Made by a program: the position numbers and the translations under genes. Positions 1-9,382 of a stretch of DNA of 64,000 nucleotides are shown here, piece after piece. This stretch comes from Symsagittifera roscoffensis (Eukaryota; Xenacoelomorpha; Acoela; Convolutidae): positions 121,561 to 185,560 of the forward strand of contig NW_026971067.1 in NCBI RefSeq assembly GCF_963678635.1. Direction: 5' to 3'. The notes beneath the pieces are model-generated. The model ran no database searches. It saw only the letters and a list, made by a program, of their open reading frames with translations, and was not told the DNA's origin. The number at the start of each line of letters is the position of its first letter. The stretch's first letter is position 1.

Positions 1-1289
1 ATTCCATGTCTCAGGTAGAACCAATCCTTGATATTAAAAATGCTACCATATCATTACACTTTTTCAATTGTTTTTTCCAAGAGGTGATTAGTGTTATAAC
101 CAACTTGAAGCCCAAAAGGCCCAATTCGTCTCATTTTGCATCTATATCTGTTTATAGTAAAAATTTATATGAATACTCCTCAATATCAGACGCTTTCAAT
201 AAATTTTTCTCAACAATTAGATAAAAATTAGCTAATTCCATGTCTCAAGTAGAACCAATCCTTGATATTAAAAATGCTACCATATCATTACACTTTTTCA
301 ATTGTTTTTTCCAAGAGTTGATTAGTGTTATAACCAACTTGAAGCCCAAAAAGCCCAATTCATCTCATTTTGCATCTATATCTGTTTATAGTAGAAATGT
401 ATATGAATACTCCTCAATGTCAGACGCTATCAAGGAATTCTTCTCAATAATTAGATCTAATTTAGCTAAATCCTCTTCTCAAGTAGAAACAATCCTTGAT
501 ATTGAAAATGCTATCAAATCATTGCACTTTTTCAATTGTTTTTTCGAAGCAGTGAGTAGTGTTATAACCAACTTGAAACCAAAAAAAAACACAATTCGTC
601 TCGTTTTGCATCTATATATGTTTAAAGTAAAAATTTATACAAATACTTCTCAATGTATGACGCTTTCAATGAATTTTTTTTTACAATTATATCTAATTCA
701 GCTAAATCCATAGCTCAAGTAGAACCAATCCTTGATATTGAAAATGCTCCCATATCATTGCACTTTTTCAATTGTTTTTTCCAAGAGGTGATTAGTGCTT
801 CAACCAACTTGAAGCCCAAAAAACCCATTTCGTCTCGTTTTGCATCTATCTCTGTTTATACCAGAAACTTATATGAATATTCCTCAATGTCAGACGCTAT
901 CAAGGAAATCTTCTCAATAATTAGATCTAATTTAGCTAAATCCATATCTCAAGTATAAACAATCCTTGATATTGAAAATGCTACCAAATCATTGCACCTT
1001 TTCAATTATTTTTTCGAAGCGGTGAGTAGTGTTATAACCAACTTGAAACCAAAAACACACAGTTCGTCTCGTTTTGCATCTATATATGTTTATAGTAAAA
1101 ATTTATATGAATACTCCTCAATGTCTGACGCTTTCAATGATTTTTCTCCGACAATTAGATCTAATTTAGCTAAATCCATATCTCAAGTAGAACCAATCCT
1201 TGATGTTAAAAATGCTCCCATGTAATTGCACTTTTTCAATTGTTTTTTCCAAGAAGTGATTAGTGTTATAACCAACTTGAAGCCCAAAC
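1..1289 (+). repeat. Tandem array of a 234-bp LINE pre-RT segment
   Basis: Five full units and one partial unit begin at about 11, 245, 479, 715, 949 and 1183, so spacings are 234, 234, 236, 234 and 234 bp. A unit is 78 codons, and its translation (motifs SDAFN.FFS.I.SNLAKS and VISVITNLKPKK) resembles the stretch just before the reverse transcriptase domain of LINE elements, where host-like text usually reads as a single copy. Units alternate between two subtypes (CCAAGAGGTGATTAG versus CGAAGC.GTGAGTAG), in the order A A B A B A, so a 468-bp dimer is also visible. Stops and a +2 shift in unit 3 break the frame. The array may continue upstream of the window. Confidence 0.8.
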
Positions 1290-2480
1290 TAATTTTTCAA
1301 AATCGCATGAAAAAAGCAAACTGCTGCTAATAAAAAGCTGTTTTGTTATAGCTCCCTATTTAATTCAACCCATAAACTTTTCTTTCATTTCTGGTGTTTT
1401 ACCGAAAAATCCGTACAAAGTGCTTGGTACAACTTTTCCTCGTACAAAGTAATAAAACTTTACAAAGAATTACTTTACAAAGTAATAGAAAAAATTATGC
1501 ATTTTGGTTTTTACAATTTTTTTGGAAAGTTCAGCTTGCTATTCGATGGTCACTATGGAACTAGCAAAAAACTCAGGACAATCGATGTGCTAGCTGAATT
1601 AACTGAGCGCATTTTTTGAGGACTAACGGATAAATCAACGCTAGTTTTTTTTGTTGATTTAAGGAAGCATTTGATACGCTTGATTAAAAAACTCTCACCG
1701 GAAACCTAAATTGTTAGGGAAGACATGGGAACTGTTATAACTGGCTTGAAAATTTTTTGTCCAATAGATATTAGTGCGTCCAAGTCAATAAATAAGCTTC
1801 TGGCTGATTGCCCATGAATACAGGGGCATTCTCTTGGCCATCTTCTTTTTCATAATTACATTAATGGCCTGCATTTCTCAGCCACTGATTCAAATCGTTT
1901 TCATTTTGCTAATGATACAATTGGGGCATGTGCGAGCTCGTGCCTTGATTTATTTCAAAAATATTTAATGAATGTTTCCAAATGGTTGTTGCAAACAAAT
2001 TGACATTCAACTCAGATAAAAACAGGTTTAATAATTTTGATAGAAAGGGAAGTGCTTCATATCTTCAAATTCATCTAGCTAAAGCTATGTTTGAGCCAAA
2101 GATAGATGTTTTACCGGATAACCTGGATGTTTTACTGGATGACAAGTTGTCGTTTGTGTTTCATATTCAAAAATCTAAAACAATCCTAGGGCTTCATTGT
2201 GGCATTTTTTCAAAAACGCCATTTTCACTCAAACACTACCATACAAATATCAAACCAATATAAAAAACGTGGGCAAAATAGTTTTTCTCTTCTGAATCAA
2301 ATTTGTTTGTTACAGCGAAAAGCTGTTCGAATGATTTTTTTTTCAAGAGGATATCTGATAGTACAACACAATTTTTTGGAATAAGAAACCCTAACAGTAC
2401 AAGAACTATACATTTGCGATTTCTTGAAGTTTTGCTTTGGAACTGTAAGTCATTGACAAAGAACTGTAAGTTCCTCTAAT
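1290..2480 (+). pseudogene. Decayed LINE reverse transcriptase
   Basis: This is the continuation of the element whose pre-RT segment is amplified at 1-1289. Short pieces of a non-LTR reverse transcriptase are visible in shifting frames: an INFSFISGV-like piece around 1350-1390, FVDLRK near 1650-1665 (the usual F.DL.KAFD motif, damaged), and a late RT block (1982-2263) with VANKLTFNSDK and LLDDKLSF..HI, which matches the region after the catalytic YADD in many LINEs. Multiple frameshifts and stops show that it is dead. No 3' tail or target-site duplication could be identified. Confidence 0.65.
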
Positions 2481-2681
2481 TTGTAAAAATAAATCAAAAT
2501 CATGCTCTCTAATCTAACTATTAAAGGTGCAAAATTACTGATTATAAGGAGGAAAAACAATTTTTTGAATTGAAAATTTGGAAAAATGATCAAAATTGAT
2601 GAAACAAGTTTTGTTCACAATTTCAATATTATTTTTTTACTTGGAAAAAATGATTACGTAAAATCCATTTAAAAAAAAACT

Positions 2682-2737
<56 letters not shown>

Positions 2738-3035
2738 TTTTTAACCCATTGGCTAAGTGCTATCAAAGCACTTTTTCAGGGTTGCGGTTCTGATTCAAAA
2801 ATTGACCCTCCAAATTCTTCTAGCTTTCGAGATATTGTCCTTTTTCTTTTTTTTCGAAAATTTTTTAAAACTTTTTTTTTAAACTTAAAACTAAACCCTT
2901 TTTTGGTTTATTAATACCGGTGTTGAGTTATATGGGACTAGTAATTGCGCAAAACTAATGAAAACCAAAGAGTAATGGGCTCTTGTGAAACAATTTGATA
3001 TAATTTCCCCGTTTTTTTTAAAATTTTATTTACAT
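2481..3035. other. Non-coding, no gene seen
   Basis: AT-rich sequence between the LINE remnant and the foldback element. Apart from the TA microsatellite at 2684-2734 I see nothing. If the anoctamin gene continues in - orientation, this is intron or downstream sequence of that gene. Confidence 0.5.
2684..2734. repeat. (TA)n microsatellite
   Basis: About 25 uninterrupted TA dinucleotides. Length is likely polymorphic and error-prone in assembly. Confidence 0.95.
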
Positions 3036-3395
3036 TTGTTGTGAATCTGTATTCGGGTAGACTCTTGATAGATAAGTATTGTACATTTAGTCTATCCACT
3101 TCATTCTGGTATTTTATACAACAATTTAAGTTTCAGTTTTTAGTTTCCTTTGAAAAAGTGCTTAAAGCTTACTGTTGTATCTGTACTTATACTATTAAAG
3201 AGAAATAAAATAATAATAATAAATTATTATTTATTTCTTTTTAATAGTATAAGTACAGATACAACAGTAATATTTAAACATTTTTTCAAGGGAACTTAAT
3301 TTAATTGTTGTACAAAATACCAGAATGAAGTAGATAGACTAAATGTACAATACGAATATATCAAGAGTCCACCCGAATACAGATTCATACCAAAT
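3036..3395. mobile_element. Foldback MITE (360-bp near-palindrome)
   Basis: The left arm (from about 3042, TGAATCTGTATTCGGGT) and right arm (ending about 3388) are reverse complements over almost the whole element. Matching inner blocks include the sequences around 3170-3195 and 3243-3268 (CTGTTGTATCTGTACTTAT and its complement). The centre is near 3216, in an AATAAT/ATTATT stretch. There is no coding capacity. The structure fits a non-autonomous DNA transposon; the superfamily is unassigned and no clear target-site duplication was seen. Confidence 0.75.
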
Positions 3396-3477
3396 TTAAG
3401 CAAACTCAAATAAATTCTTTTCTTTCTTTCGCTTGTTACTTATGAATTGCCGCTTCACGGGCCATTTGATCCCTTAC

Positions 3478-3667
3478 CTAGATTCAGGATTCCGTTTGTG
3501 CTGGTGCCTCCTCTTACGAATGCGATGTAAAACAGTGAAGCGTAGCTGTTGACGAAATAGAATGCGAATATCTTGATGATGAGAGCGTCGTCATACTCCG
3601 TCTGGGTCCGGTGGTTTTCCCAGTCTGTCAACTTCCACGCTAGTCGCTTGTAGATTTGTTCCAGGAT
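3478..3667 (-). CDS. Anoctamin (TMEM16) exon, TM4-TM5 region
   Basis: Read on the - strand, this 190-nt exon has an acceptor (CACAATTAG) before 3667 and a donor (G|GTAAGG) after 3478. It encodes ILEQIYKRLA, LTDWENHRTQTEYDDALIIK and FYFVNSYASLFYIAF, which closely fit the family block around YEKLA..LTDWE..RTQTE, followed by the FVN..SS.FYIAF transmembrane segment. Anoctamins are ten-TM dimeric membrane proteins acting as Ca2+-activated Cl- channels or lipid scramblases; which subfamily this is cannot be told here. It starts in phase 0, matching the end of the exon at 5172-5265. Later exons would lie below position 1. Confidence 0.88.
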
Positions 3668-5171
3668 CTAATTGTGAAAACATTTATTTTACAAACGAGG
3701 GAAGCAGTATCAAAATATGAGCTACTCAGCTCTTACCGGAGAACCGTGCTGTTGCTTCCTGGTAAAGAAATTATCAGCAATTTTTTTGTTTATTTGACTG
3801 GGCCGGACAAAAAACCGCACATTTAAGCAACGACCAGTTATCATGATTAGGTTGGGATTAAAACATCGATTATTCGATTTATAGCAGAGAAATATAGCCA
3901 GTTAACCTTGTTAAGTTGTTATAAGTCGTTTTTTTTTGTAAAGTTGTTAAGTTGTTGTTTGATGGAACCTTGATACACTACAGATATAAATAAAATATTT
4001 CAAAATTGTTTTAAAGGCAAATGTACAGCAAATGGGAGACCCCTTTGGTTGGCGAGAGTGTCGAACCACCCCCTTCATCGGGTCTCTTCTGTTATTCGGC
4101 CCAAAATTATCAGTTTGTCGATTGAGCTTCTGTTTTTATTGATATTGCTTACCGGAAGTAATTTCTACCAATCAGATTCGAGCATTATGATGCAATTTTC
4201 AAAGTATGAAAAGTTTGAGTTTTGGACTGTATAACAGAAAGGATCCAAGACTAGTTATCCTTTAATGTCACTTCAATCTGTGTGAAATAATTTATATGTC
4301 ACACAAGTGGAGAAAATGGGTTAATTTGACCACCCTTTTTGATGAAAAACAATTGGTTCAAATCAGGGGCGGATCTAAGATTTTCTCGAGGGTGGGCGGA
4401 TTTTCAAAAAATGTTCGAAAATTTTGACGACCTTTTTTTAGGTCGATCAGATTGATTTTCCGAGCTCTCCCAAAGCAGTAAAAAGACCCTGTTTTGGCCA
4501 AATTTTCTGCGCGGCAGGCAATTTTTTGGGCACTTTTTGGAAAATTTTGACAAAAAAAATCGCATTTTTTTGCGCGCGCTCCCCCTCAAAACTAGTATAT
4601 ATTGGCGCCAAATGCGCCTTTAGAAAAATTTTAGGGTCGGTCGGCCAAAAATGGATTTCTTAAAAAGTACCAAAGGGGGACCCTTTGGGTTGGCAGGGGT
4701 TCGAATCCCTGAGGGGAAGGCGTCCGCCCCCCCCCTAAATCCGCCCCTGGTTCAAATCGTGAAATTGAAGTATTTGACAGACAGGTTGCATTTGGCAAAA
4801 AGTTCAGTTTTGGGCAGTATACCAGAACAAAAACCAGAGAAGACCATCCCCCGCCGAAACATTACGAGGCCAAACTGTGCACTGGATAGGAGCACAATTT
4901 TGTGTCTGTATGTTCCTGGATTCCAGAGACAAGTCTTAAAATGTGTTCCAAAATGTAAGTGGATTCCACAAAATTCGTATGTTTTTGGAGCGATTATGAG
5001 CGGTACAATGATCTAGGTATTTGTTTGTGGAATCCAAAACAGCATAGAAGATCAAAGAAAAGTAGCAATGTTGCGGATTCCGCGACAAAACTGATTTTGG
5101 CCTTTTGCGGATTCCGCTTACAATACAGAGAATGCACAGTTTGGCCTCGTAATGAATCCAGTACTGGTTAC
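3668..5171 (-). other. Anoctamin intron with a hAT-like MITE
   Basis: Intron between the exons at 5172-5265 and 3478-3667. It contains the transposon at 4364-4749. The remaining sequence shows no further gene; short open frames here (for example 4049-4234 and 4651-5016) have no recognisable motifs and cross the transposon. Confidence 0.7.
4364..4749. mobile_element. hAT-like non-autonomous DNA transposon with 8-bp TSD
   Basis: The element begins CAGGGGCGGATCTA and ends with its approximate complement (TAAATCCGCCCCTG). It is flanked by a perfect 8-bp duplication, GTTCAAAT, at 4356-4363 and 4750-4757. An 8-bp TSD and CAGGGG termini are hallmarks of the hAT superfamily. It is 386 bp with no transposase, so it must have been mobilised in trans. 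A related, truncated copy lies at 36159-36345. Confidence 0.9.
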
Positions 5172-5265
5172 CAGAATGGCGATGGCATTCATGACAGCTG
5201 CTAGTCCGGTTGAGAGAATCAACTGGTTGAAGGCAGATTCCTCCCATTTCCACGAAGAGAAGGCT
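5172..5265 (-). CDS. Anoctamin (TMEM16) exon, TM4 start
   Basis: A 94-nt exon read on the - strand, preceded by TTTACAG and followed by donor GTAACC. It encodes FSSWKWEESAF, then the hydrophobic STGLAAVMNAIAIL, which corresponds to the family segment ending in the intramembrane stretch before the IYEKLA-type loop. One nucleotide completes an Arg codon begun in the exon at 5976-6127, and it ends in phase 0, matching the exon at 3478-3667. Phase continuity across three exons is strong support for a real transcript on this strand. Confidence 0.87.
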
Positions 5266-5975
5266 CTGTAAATATTAATAGTTCTAACGATTAGTACTCA
5301 GTTTAAACAACCAAGTTGCAAAACAATAACAAAAAAAGTCTTATCAAAGTCAACCCGCAAAAAGGAACCCGCATCAACGCGCTGGCCAAAAATCCGTTTT
5401 TGGGGAGCGGTGGTGAAGGGGTTATGTCTTGGCCTCGCAATCGAAAGGTTGGATGTTCGAGGCCCACCAGGATCTGTGCTTGTTGCTTGAGGGTGAGGGT
5501 GATAAAAATAACCAAAAACATTGCATGTAGTTCTTAAGCAGGGGCACAACAGCGGATCGCCGTGATCAGCTGTACAGCTCGTATGTTGGTCCTTTCCTTC
5601 GTGGATAAATGGTCTAACTTAACTATAAAAATCTCTGAAACGAAAAACCAATAGCTAAATACTTGTTTTGTTTTACCCATTTCACCTTTAATTTGAAACC
5701 TAACATGGATTGCAGCAAGTTTGAAAAAGTTGCGTTGTGAAACACCCGTTAAACTCCCTCAATTCCTTTCCTTTAACCCCTTTAACCCCCCCCCCCCCCT
5801 TAACGTTTTCTGTATCTATGGAATTGTACAAAATTATATGATAAACATTTTTTCATATACGAAAATTGTATGACAAGCATTTTTGGTCAACCCGGGAGTT
5901 TTGATTCCTATTCTTCTCATCTTAGTTTCGTCTAGCTTAATATTTTATGGGCGTACTGCTTTAACATTTTATTAC
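5266..5975 (-). other. Anoctamin intron with a SINE
   Basis: Intron between two - strand anoctamin exons. It holds the tRNA-like SINE head (about 5400-5480) and a poly-C run near 5788-5800. Overlapping short open frames on both strands at 5298-5549 are explained by the SINE. Confidence 0.65.
5400..5500 (+). mobile_element. tRNA-derived SINE, head region
   Basis: The sequence has an A-box-like block (TGGTGAAGGGGTTAT, 5411-5425), an anticodon-arm-like middle (CCTCGCAATCGAAAGG), and a B-box-like block (GATGTTCGAGGCC, 5452-5464) about 27 nt later. These are the spacing and order of an RNA polymerase III promoter in a tRNA-derived SINE. The acceptor stem does not pair well, so it is not an intact tRNA gene. 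Outer limits are uncertain. Confidence 0.55.
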
Positions 5976-6127
5976 CTGTAAATGATCACACCAAGGGTGG
6001 CAGCAATGACAATGGACACCATGAAGAGAACAGTCACGAATGAGCCTATTAGTCTGGGCACCTTCTGGGCGAATGGGAATATCTTCACCAACTCCCCCGT
6101 GAATGGATCCTTGTGCTCCCGGCTGCC
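5976..6127 (-). CDS. Anoctamin (TMEM16) exon, pre-TM3 and TM3
   Basis: A 152-nt exon on the - strand: acceptor TTGTTTAG before 6127, donor AG|GTAAT after 5976. It encodes DPFTGELVKIFPFAQKVPRL, then a hydrophobic TM3 ending in ATLGVIIYR. This is the conserved family block NP.TG..E.YFPF..R.PRL..S followed by VIA...GVI.YR. It begins in phase 0 and ends with two nucleotides of an Arg codon completed by the next exon. In known anoctamins this block follows TM2 (WATIFLEFWKR) after one short linker. TM2 is exactly where the + strand anoctamin exons stop (45522-45666). Confidence 0.9.
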
Positions 6128-7252
6128 CTAAACAATGTTTTCACGCCAGTCACTTGCACGTGTTTAGGGTTACTTTTATTTATAAGAGAATAGTATAAAA
6201 ATGATTGTATATGAATTTTTGTACATGAAAGTGTTAACCTTCTGCCCCCAGTCCCTAAGAGAAAAAAATGAGTTTTAACCGCACTAACAGAAATAACTGT
6301 GTTGTAAACCAAATTTGTGTTGAAATAACTGTGTTGAAAACAATTCTCAAAGAACTCAATGACACTTATATAGCAAACAATATGAGATTGGTGCGATAAC
6401 TACTTTTTCATTGATTTTTTTTGTAGAATTGTATGATTAACATTCCGGTCTATGAAGGCCACCCCTCGGAGACTCTTAAGAAAACGGAAAACAAAAAAAA
6501 ACATTCCAATCGTTTCTAAGGGACAAACCGATTACTTTTAGATTATAATTGGTTTAACTTTTTGTAAGTCAGGCTGATTTTTAAAACCAATATCAGTACT
6601 GTTTTCAACAACTTATGTATGCCCTGATCAATTCATGATTATTCAAAATTCAAATTTTAAAAACGATCGATACTTTCTTAATTTTATTTGTGTAAGACAA
6701 GTCTAACAAAGTTCAGATTGTATCAAATGCACTGTAAATGCACTTTGTTGACTCTAGTTTAGAATAAACCAAGGTCTTTGTCATTTGTTTCCGGCTGTGA
6801 ACACACCCAAAAACTTTGAGAAGAAAATAAATTTGAAAGAACAGCAAATGTTTTGATTCATCGAAAAATGCTAGTCACACAAATTCCACATCTGTATTTT
6901 TGGAATTGCATGAAAATTGTGTGATTCGCATTTTTACCTACATGAAAAATGTATGATTAGCATTTTTACCTATATGAAAATTGTATGATTAGCATTTTTG
7001 GTCAACACGAGTTATCACTAATTCAAACTTTATAATCAATTAATGTAGAAGTTGAATGAATATGACAATGAAAAATCATTATGTTTTTTATTCTTTTGTT
7101 TTTTTATTTTTTATTTTATTTTTGTCGGTGATATAAAAAAATTACCTGTTAGTTCATTCATTTTTGCTTAGATTTGAAAGTGTATAGTTAAAGTAGCCAG
7201 AAAAGAAACCAAAATAAAAACCAAAAACATTAAAAAATATGTTAGTGACCTT
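6128..7252 (-). other. Anoctamin intron flank; short tandem repeat
   Basis: No exon was found between 6128 and the LTR. At about 6888-7010 a roughly 40-bp unit (ATGAAAATTGTATGATTAGC and variants) occurs three times in tandem. A similar single copy sits near 5866-5885, and looser relatives occur near 28870. The linker exon expected upstream of 6127 (FWKR-type) is not visible here. Confidence 0.5.
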
Positions 7253-7660
7253 TGGAACCTGATCTAAACTACATTTTATGATTGGATAAATTAAATGTTT
7301 TACCAATGTAAAGTATTTAATATTAACCAATCATGATCCATCTAACTAACAACCCACTTATTTGTAAGTGCTGAAGTTACTTGTAATTTCAGCACCAGAG
7401 AGATTTGAATTTAACTTAGAAATTAGTTGGACTCTCCCGAGCACTTCAGCAGCCGCAATAAACCAGTATACCCTAGATCTATTGAGCCTAGCAGAGACTA
7501 GTTAAACAACCTGAGACTAGATAGTATAAGAGTAAGATTAGGATCGGTATTAGACTAAGAAGTTGCACGAATCTATCCGGCCGAAAATAAGATAGCGTGA
7601 CGAGCAGACGGTGTACCCTATCCGAAATTACTCTATGAGTTACCCTTCGGTCCTAACTCA
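7253..7660 (+). repeat. 5' LTR (408 bp)
   Basis: Matches 25698-26105 over its full length, with TG/CA ends. It contains a poly(A) signal AATAAA (7457-7462), a TATA-like TATTTAATA upstream (about 7315-7323), and a short perfect hairpin, GTGCTGAA/TTCAGCAC (about 7370-7396). U3/R/U5 limits cannot be fixed from sequence alone. Confidence 0.93.
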
Positions 7661-7662
7661 TC

Positions 7663-7685
7663 TGGTGCGACCATAAGTCTCGAAC
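7663..7685 (+). promoter_or_regulatory. Putative tRNA primer-binding site
   Basis: Two bases after the LTR, a TGGTGCGACC... stretch begins as expected for pairing with a tRNA 3' CCA end. Its complement also includes GTTCGA about 17 nt in, where a tRNA T-loop would lie, which makes a tRNA primer more likely. The tRNA species was not identified. Confidence 0.65.
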
Positions 7686-7748
7686 AAGACCTTACTAGAT
7701 TAGAATTAACCAAAAATAGATTAGAAATTAGACAAAAACATTTAAAAA

Positions 7749-7982
7749 ATGTTATACGACAATAATTTAATTGAAATGTCTCTCCGACTCAATAGATCAG
7801 AGCCAATATTCCGAACCATAATAGAACTACCCGGAATTGGAAGAAGACATCGAACCAAAGACGACATACGACAAAGTAGAAACTTGCCGTATAGTTATAT
7901 GATAGTTCGGCAAAAGCCAGAACAAACTTTTATATTTCGAATACTACTTGCAATGAATTTAGATTTCCATTTGCAAACATAA
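7749..7982 (+). CDS. Hypothetical 77-codon leader ORF
   Basis: Starts 64 nt after the primer-binding site and is the first AUG frame of any length in the leader. The product is Arg-rich in its middle (GRRHRTKDDIRQSRN) and has no recognised domain. It could be a small protein, an upstream ORF that modulates gag translation, or chance. Low confidence because 77 codons in an AT-rich leader can occur by chance. Confidence 0.25.
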   Translation: MLYDNNLIEMSLRLNRSEPIFRTIIELPGIGRRHRTKDDIRQSRNLPYSYMIVRQKPEQTFIFRILLAMNLDFHLQT

Positions 7983-8920
7983 AACCTTGAAGTTAATCTT
8001 CAAAATTATTTCAGGCGCTAAACAAAATTAATATTATACAATAACGATTGATAAAAAGATCTAAGATCGTTTTCCTAAAACTCTGCAGTATTATACAAAA
8101 CATGTTTGAAAAATATTTATTGGAAAATAAAAATAAAAATTAGTAGCATGACAATAAAAGGTTAGTAATCATAAATCATCTTGTTGTTCCAGCTTCATCA
8201 CCTAAAACATAACAGCAATCATCAACTCACTAATATCATCAAAACACTAAATCTTTCCTTTACACACATCTAAAATTTTATTAAAACTTAAAGTCACTTA
8301 ATTTTAAAACCAGATCATCAAGGCTTATCCTTGGATCTTAAATCATTTTCTACTTAATTAAATTTCAAATTTGATCATCAAGGCTTATCCTTGGATCAAA
8401 CAGAACAACTTTGTTCTCCCCCACCCACTTAATTAGTGTCTAACGACCTCAAACGTCGATTCACTACCCAACCCTTTCTAAAGACCCAAGACTAATAGAA
8501 ATTTTTAAACAAAACTAATCATTCAAATTAGGATAAACAGTGAAGAACTTCGGTTAATCATCCTTCACTTGACCCCCCCTCTTACCAGACCCAGGATAAA
8601 TCTTAGACTTAGTAAGTTTAAAATAGTATCTAACGAACTACTCGCGTTCTAATTATACCTGAACCTTGTGGATCGATTTACTATTCTCCAACCCTTGAAC
8701 ACAATCACTACCCCTAAGTAAGATTAAGTAAGTTAACACCTTAGCTTATACTAGTCACGAGAAAGTAAAAAATCATTCTTCGGAATCGATATACTTTTCT
8801 CTCCAACCCTGAACAAATAGACCCAGGTTAAGCTAACCAAAAAATCGTAAGAACTAACAGTTTAGGAAAATAGAAATCATTTAACAACCTTTTGCATCCG
8901 TCATCCTAAACCTTATGTGA

Positions 8921-9382
8921 TTTAAAAACCTAGGAAATAAACAAACAATCATTTTACACAATTGTGAAATAGATAACAAAAAATACGACCTTGTAATCAC
9001 ACCTCATACACAAACAGTTGGATACATTCGAACAAAACGACAAACACTAAAGAGAAAAATAATAACTAAACAAAGACAAATAACACGAAAAAGATTTTCA
9101 AAAAATCGAAACGCATTTTCAGAATCAGAAACCAACAGTTTAGACGAACTTTACAAACTAAAAGAATCAATAGATAAAAATTACCCACTTCACGATCAAT
9201 TATATTTTTCTGACTCAGAAACAACTTCAAATTCATCACAAAGAGGAAAAAGAAGAATAAAAAAACAGTACAAACACAAACCAGTACATTTATACAATTG
9301 GAATCAACCAATTCGACACATTAATAATTACATATTAACAGTCATCGAACGGAAAAATGAGTTCAACGCACACCCCAGGTGA
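8921..9382 (+). CDS. Met-less basic open frame overlapping gag start
   Basis: This frame is open for 153 codons between TGA (8918-8920) and TGA (9380-9382) and contains no ATG. The product is rich in Lys/Arg, with two basic clusters (KRQTLKRKIITKQRQITRKR and RGKRRIKKQYKHK) separated by an acidic/Ser stretch (FSESETNSLDELYKLKESID and SDSETTS). It overlaps the gag ATG (9357) by 26 nt in another frame. Its terminating TGA lies inside a potential splice donor (CAG|GTGACG, exon end 9378), so splicing there would remove the stop. An arginine-rich, nuclear RNA-binding-like protein is a guess from composition only; expression from a non-AUG start or an upstream spliced exon would be needed. Confidence 0.4.
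   Translation, partial: FKNLGNKQTIILHNCEIDNKKYDLVITPHTQTVGYIRTKRQTLKRKIITKQRQITRKRFSKNRNAFSESETNSLDELYKLKESIDKNYPLHDQLYFSDSETTSNSSQRGKRRIKKQYKHKPVHLYNWNQPIRHINNYILTVIERKNEFNAHPR

Larger units (their letters stand above)
7661..9356 (+). other. Long leader with repeated hairpin motifs
   Basis: A 1.7-kb region before gag. A 25-bp direct repeat (8314-8338 and 8373-8397) contains CAAGG...CCTTG and can form a GATC-bounded hairpin twice. A looser motif of the form TCGAT..ACT...CCAACCCT recurs near 8456, 8673 and 8786. A 77-codon ATG frame (7749-7982) of unknown meaning lies just after the primer-binding site. The 3' part is occupied by the Met-less frame at 8921-9382. Possible roles in packaging, export or translation are inference. 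Confidence 0.55.

Noticed and set aside
1-1289. CRISPR-like array
   Set aside because: Units are contiguous 234-bp tandem copies with no spacers, and the setting is eukaryotic.
5411-5470. Possible tRNA gene
   Set aside because: A and B boxes are present but the acceptor stem does not pair and the arms are irregular; a tRNA-derived SINE fits better.
9066-9311. - strand hydrophobic 81-codon frame in the leader
   Set aside because: Complement of the Lys/Arg-rich + strand frame; Phe/Leu/Val-rich antisense is expected from A-rich DNA.
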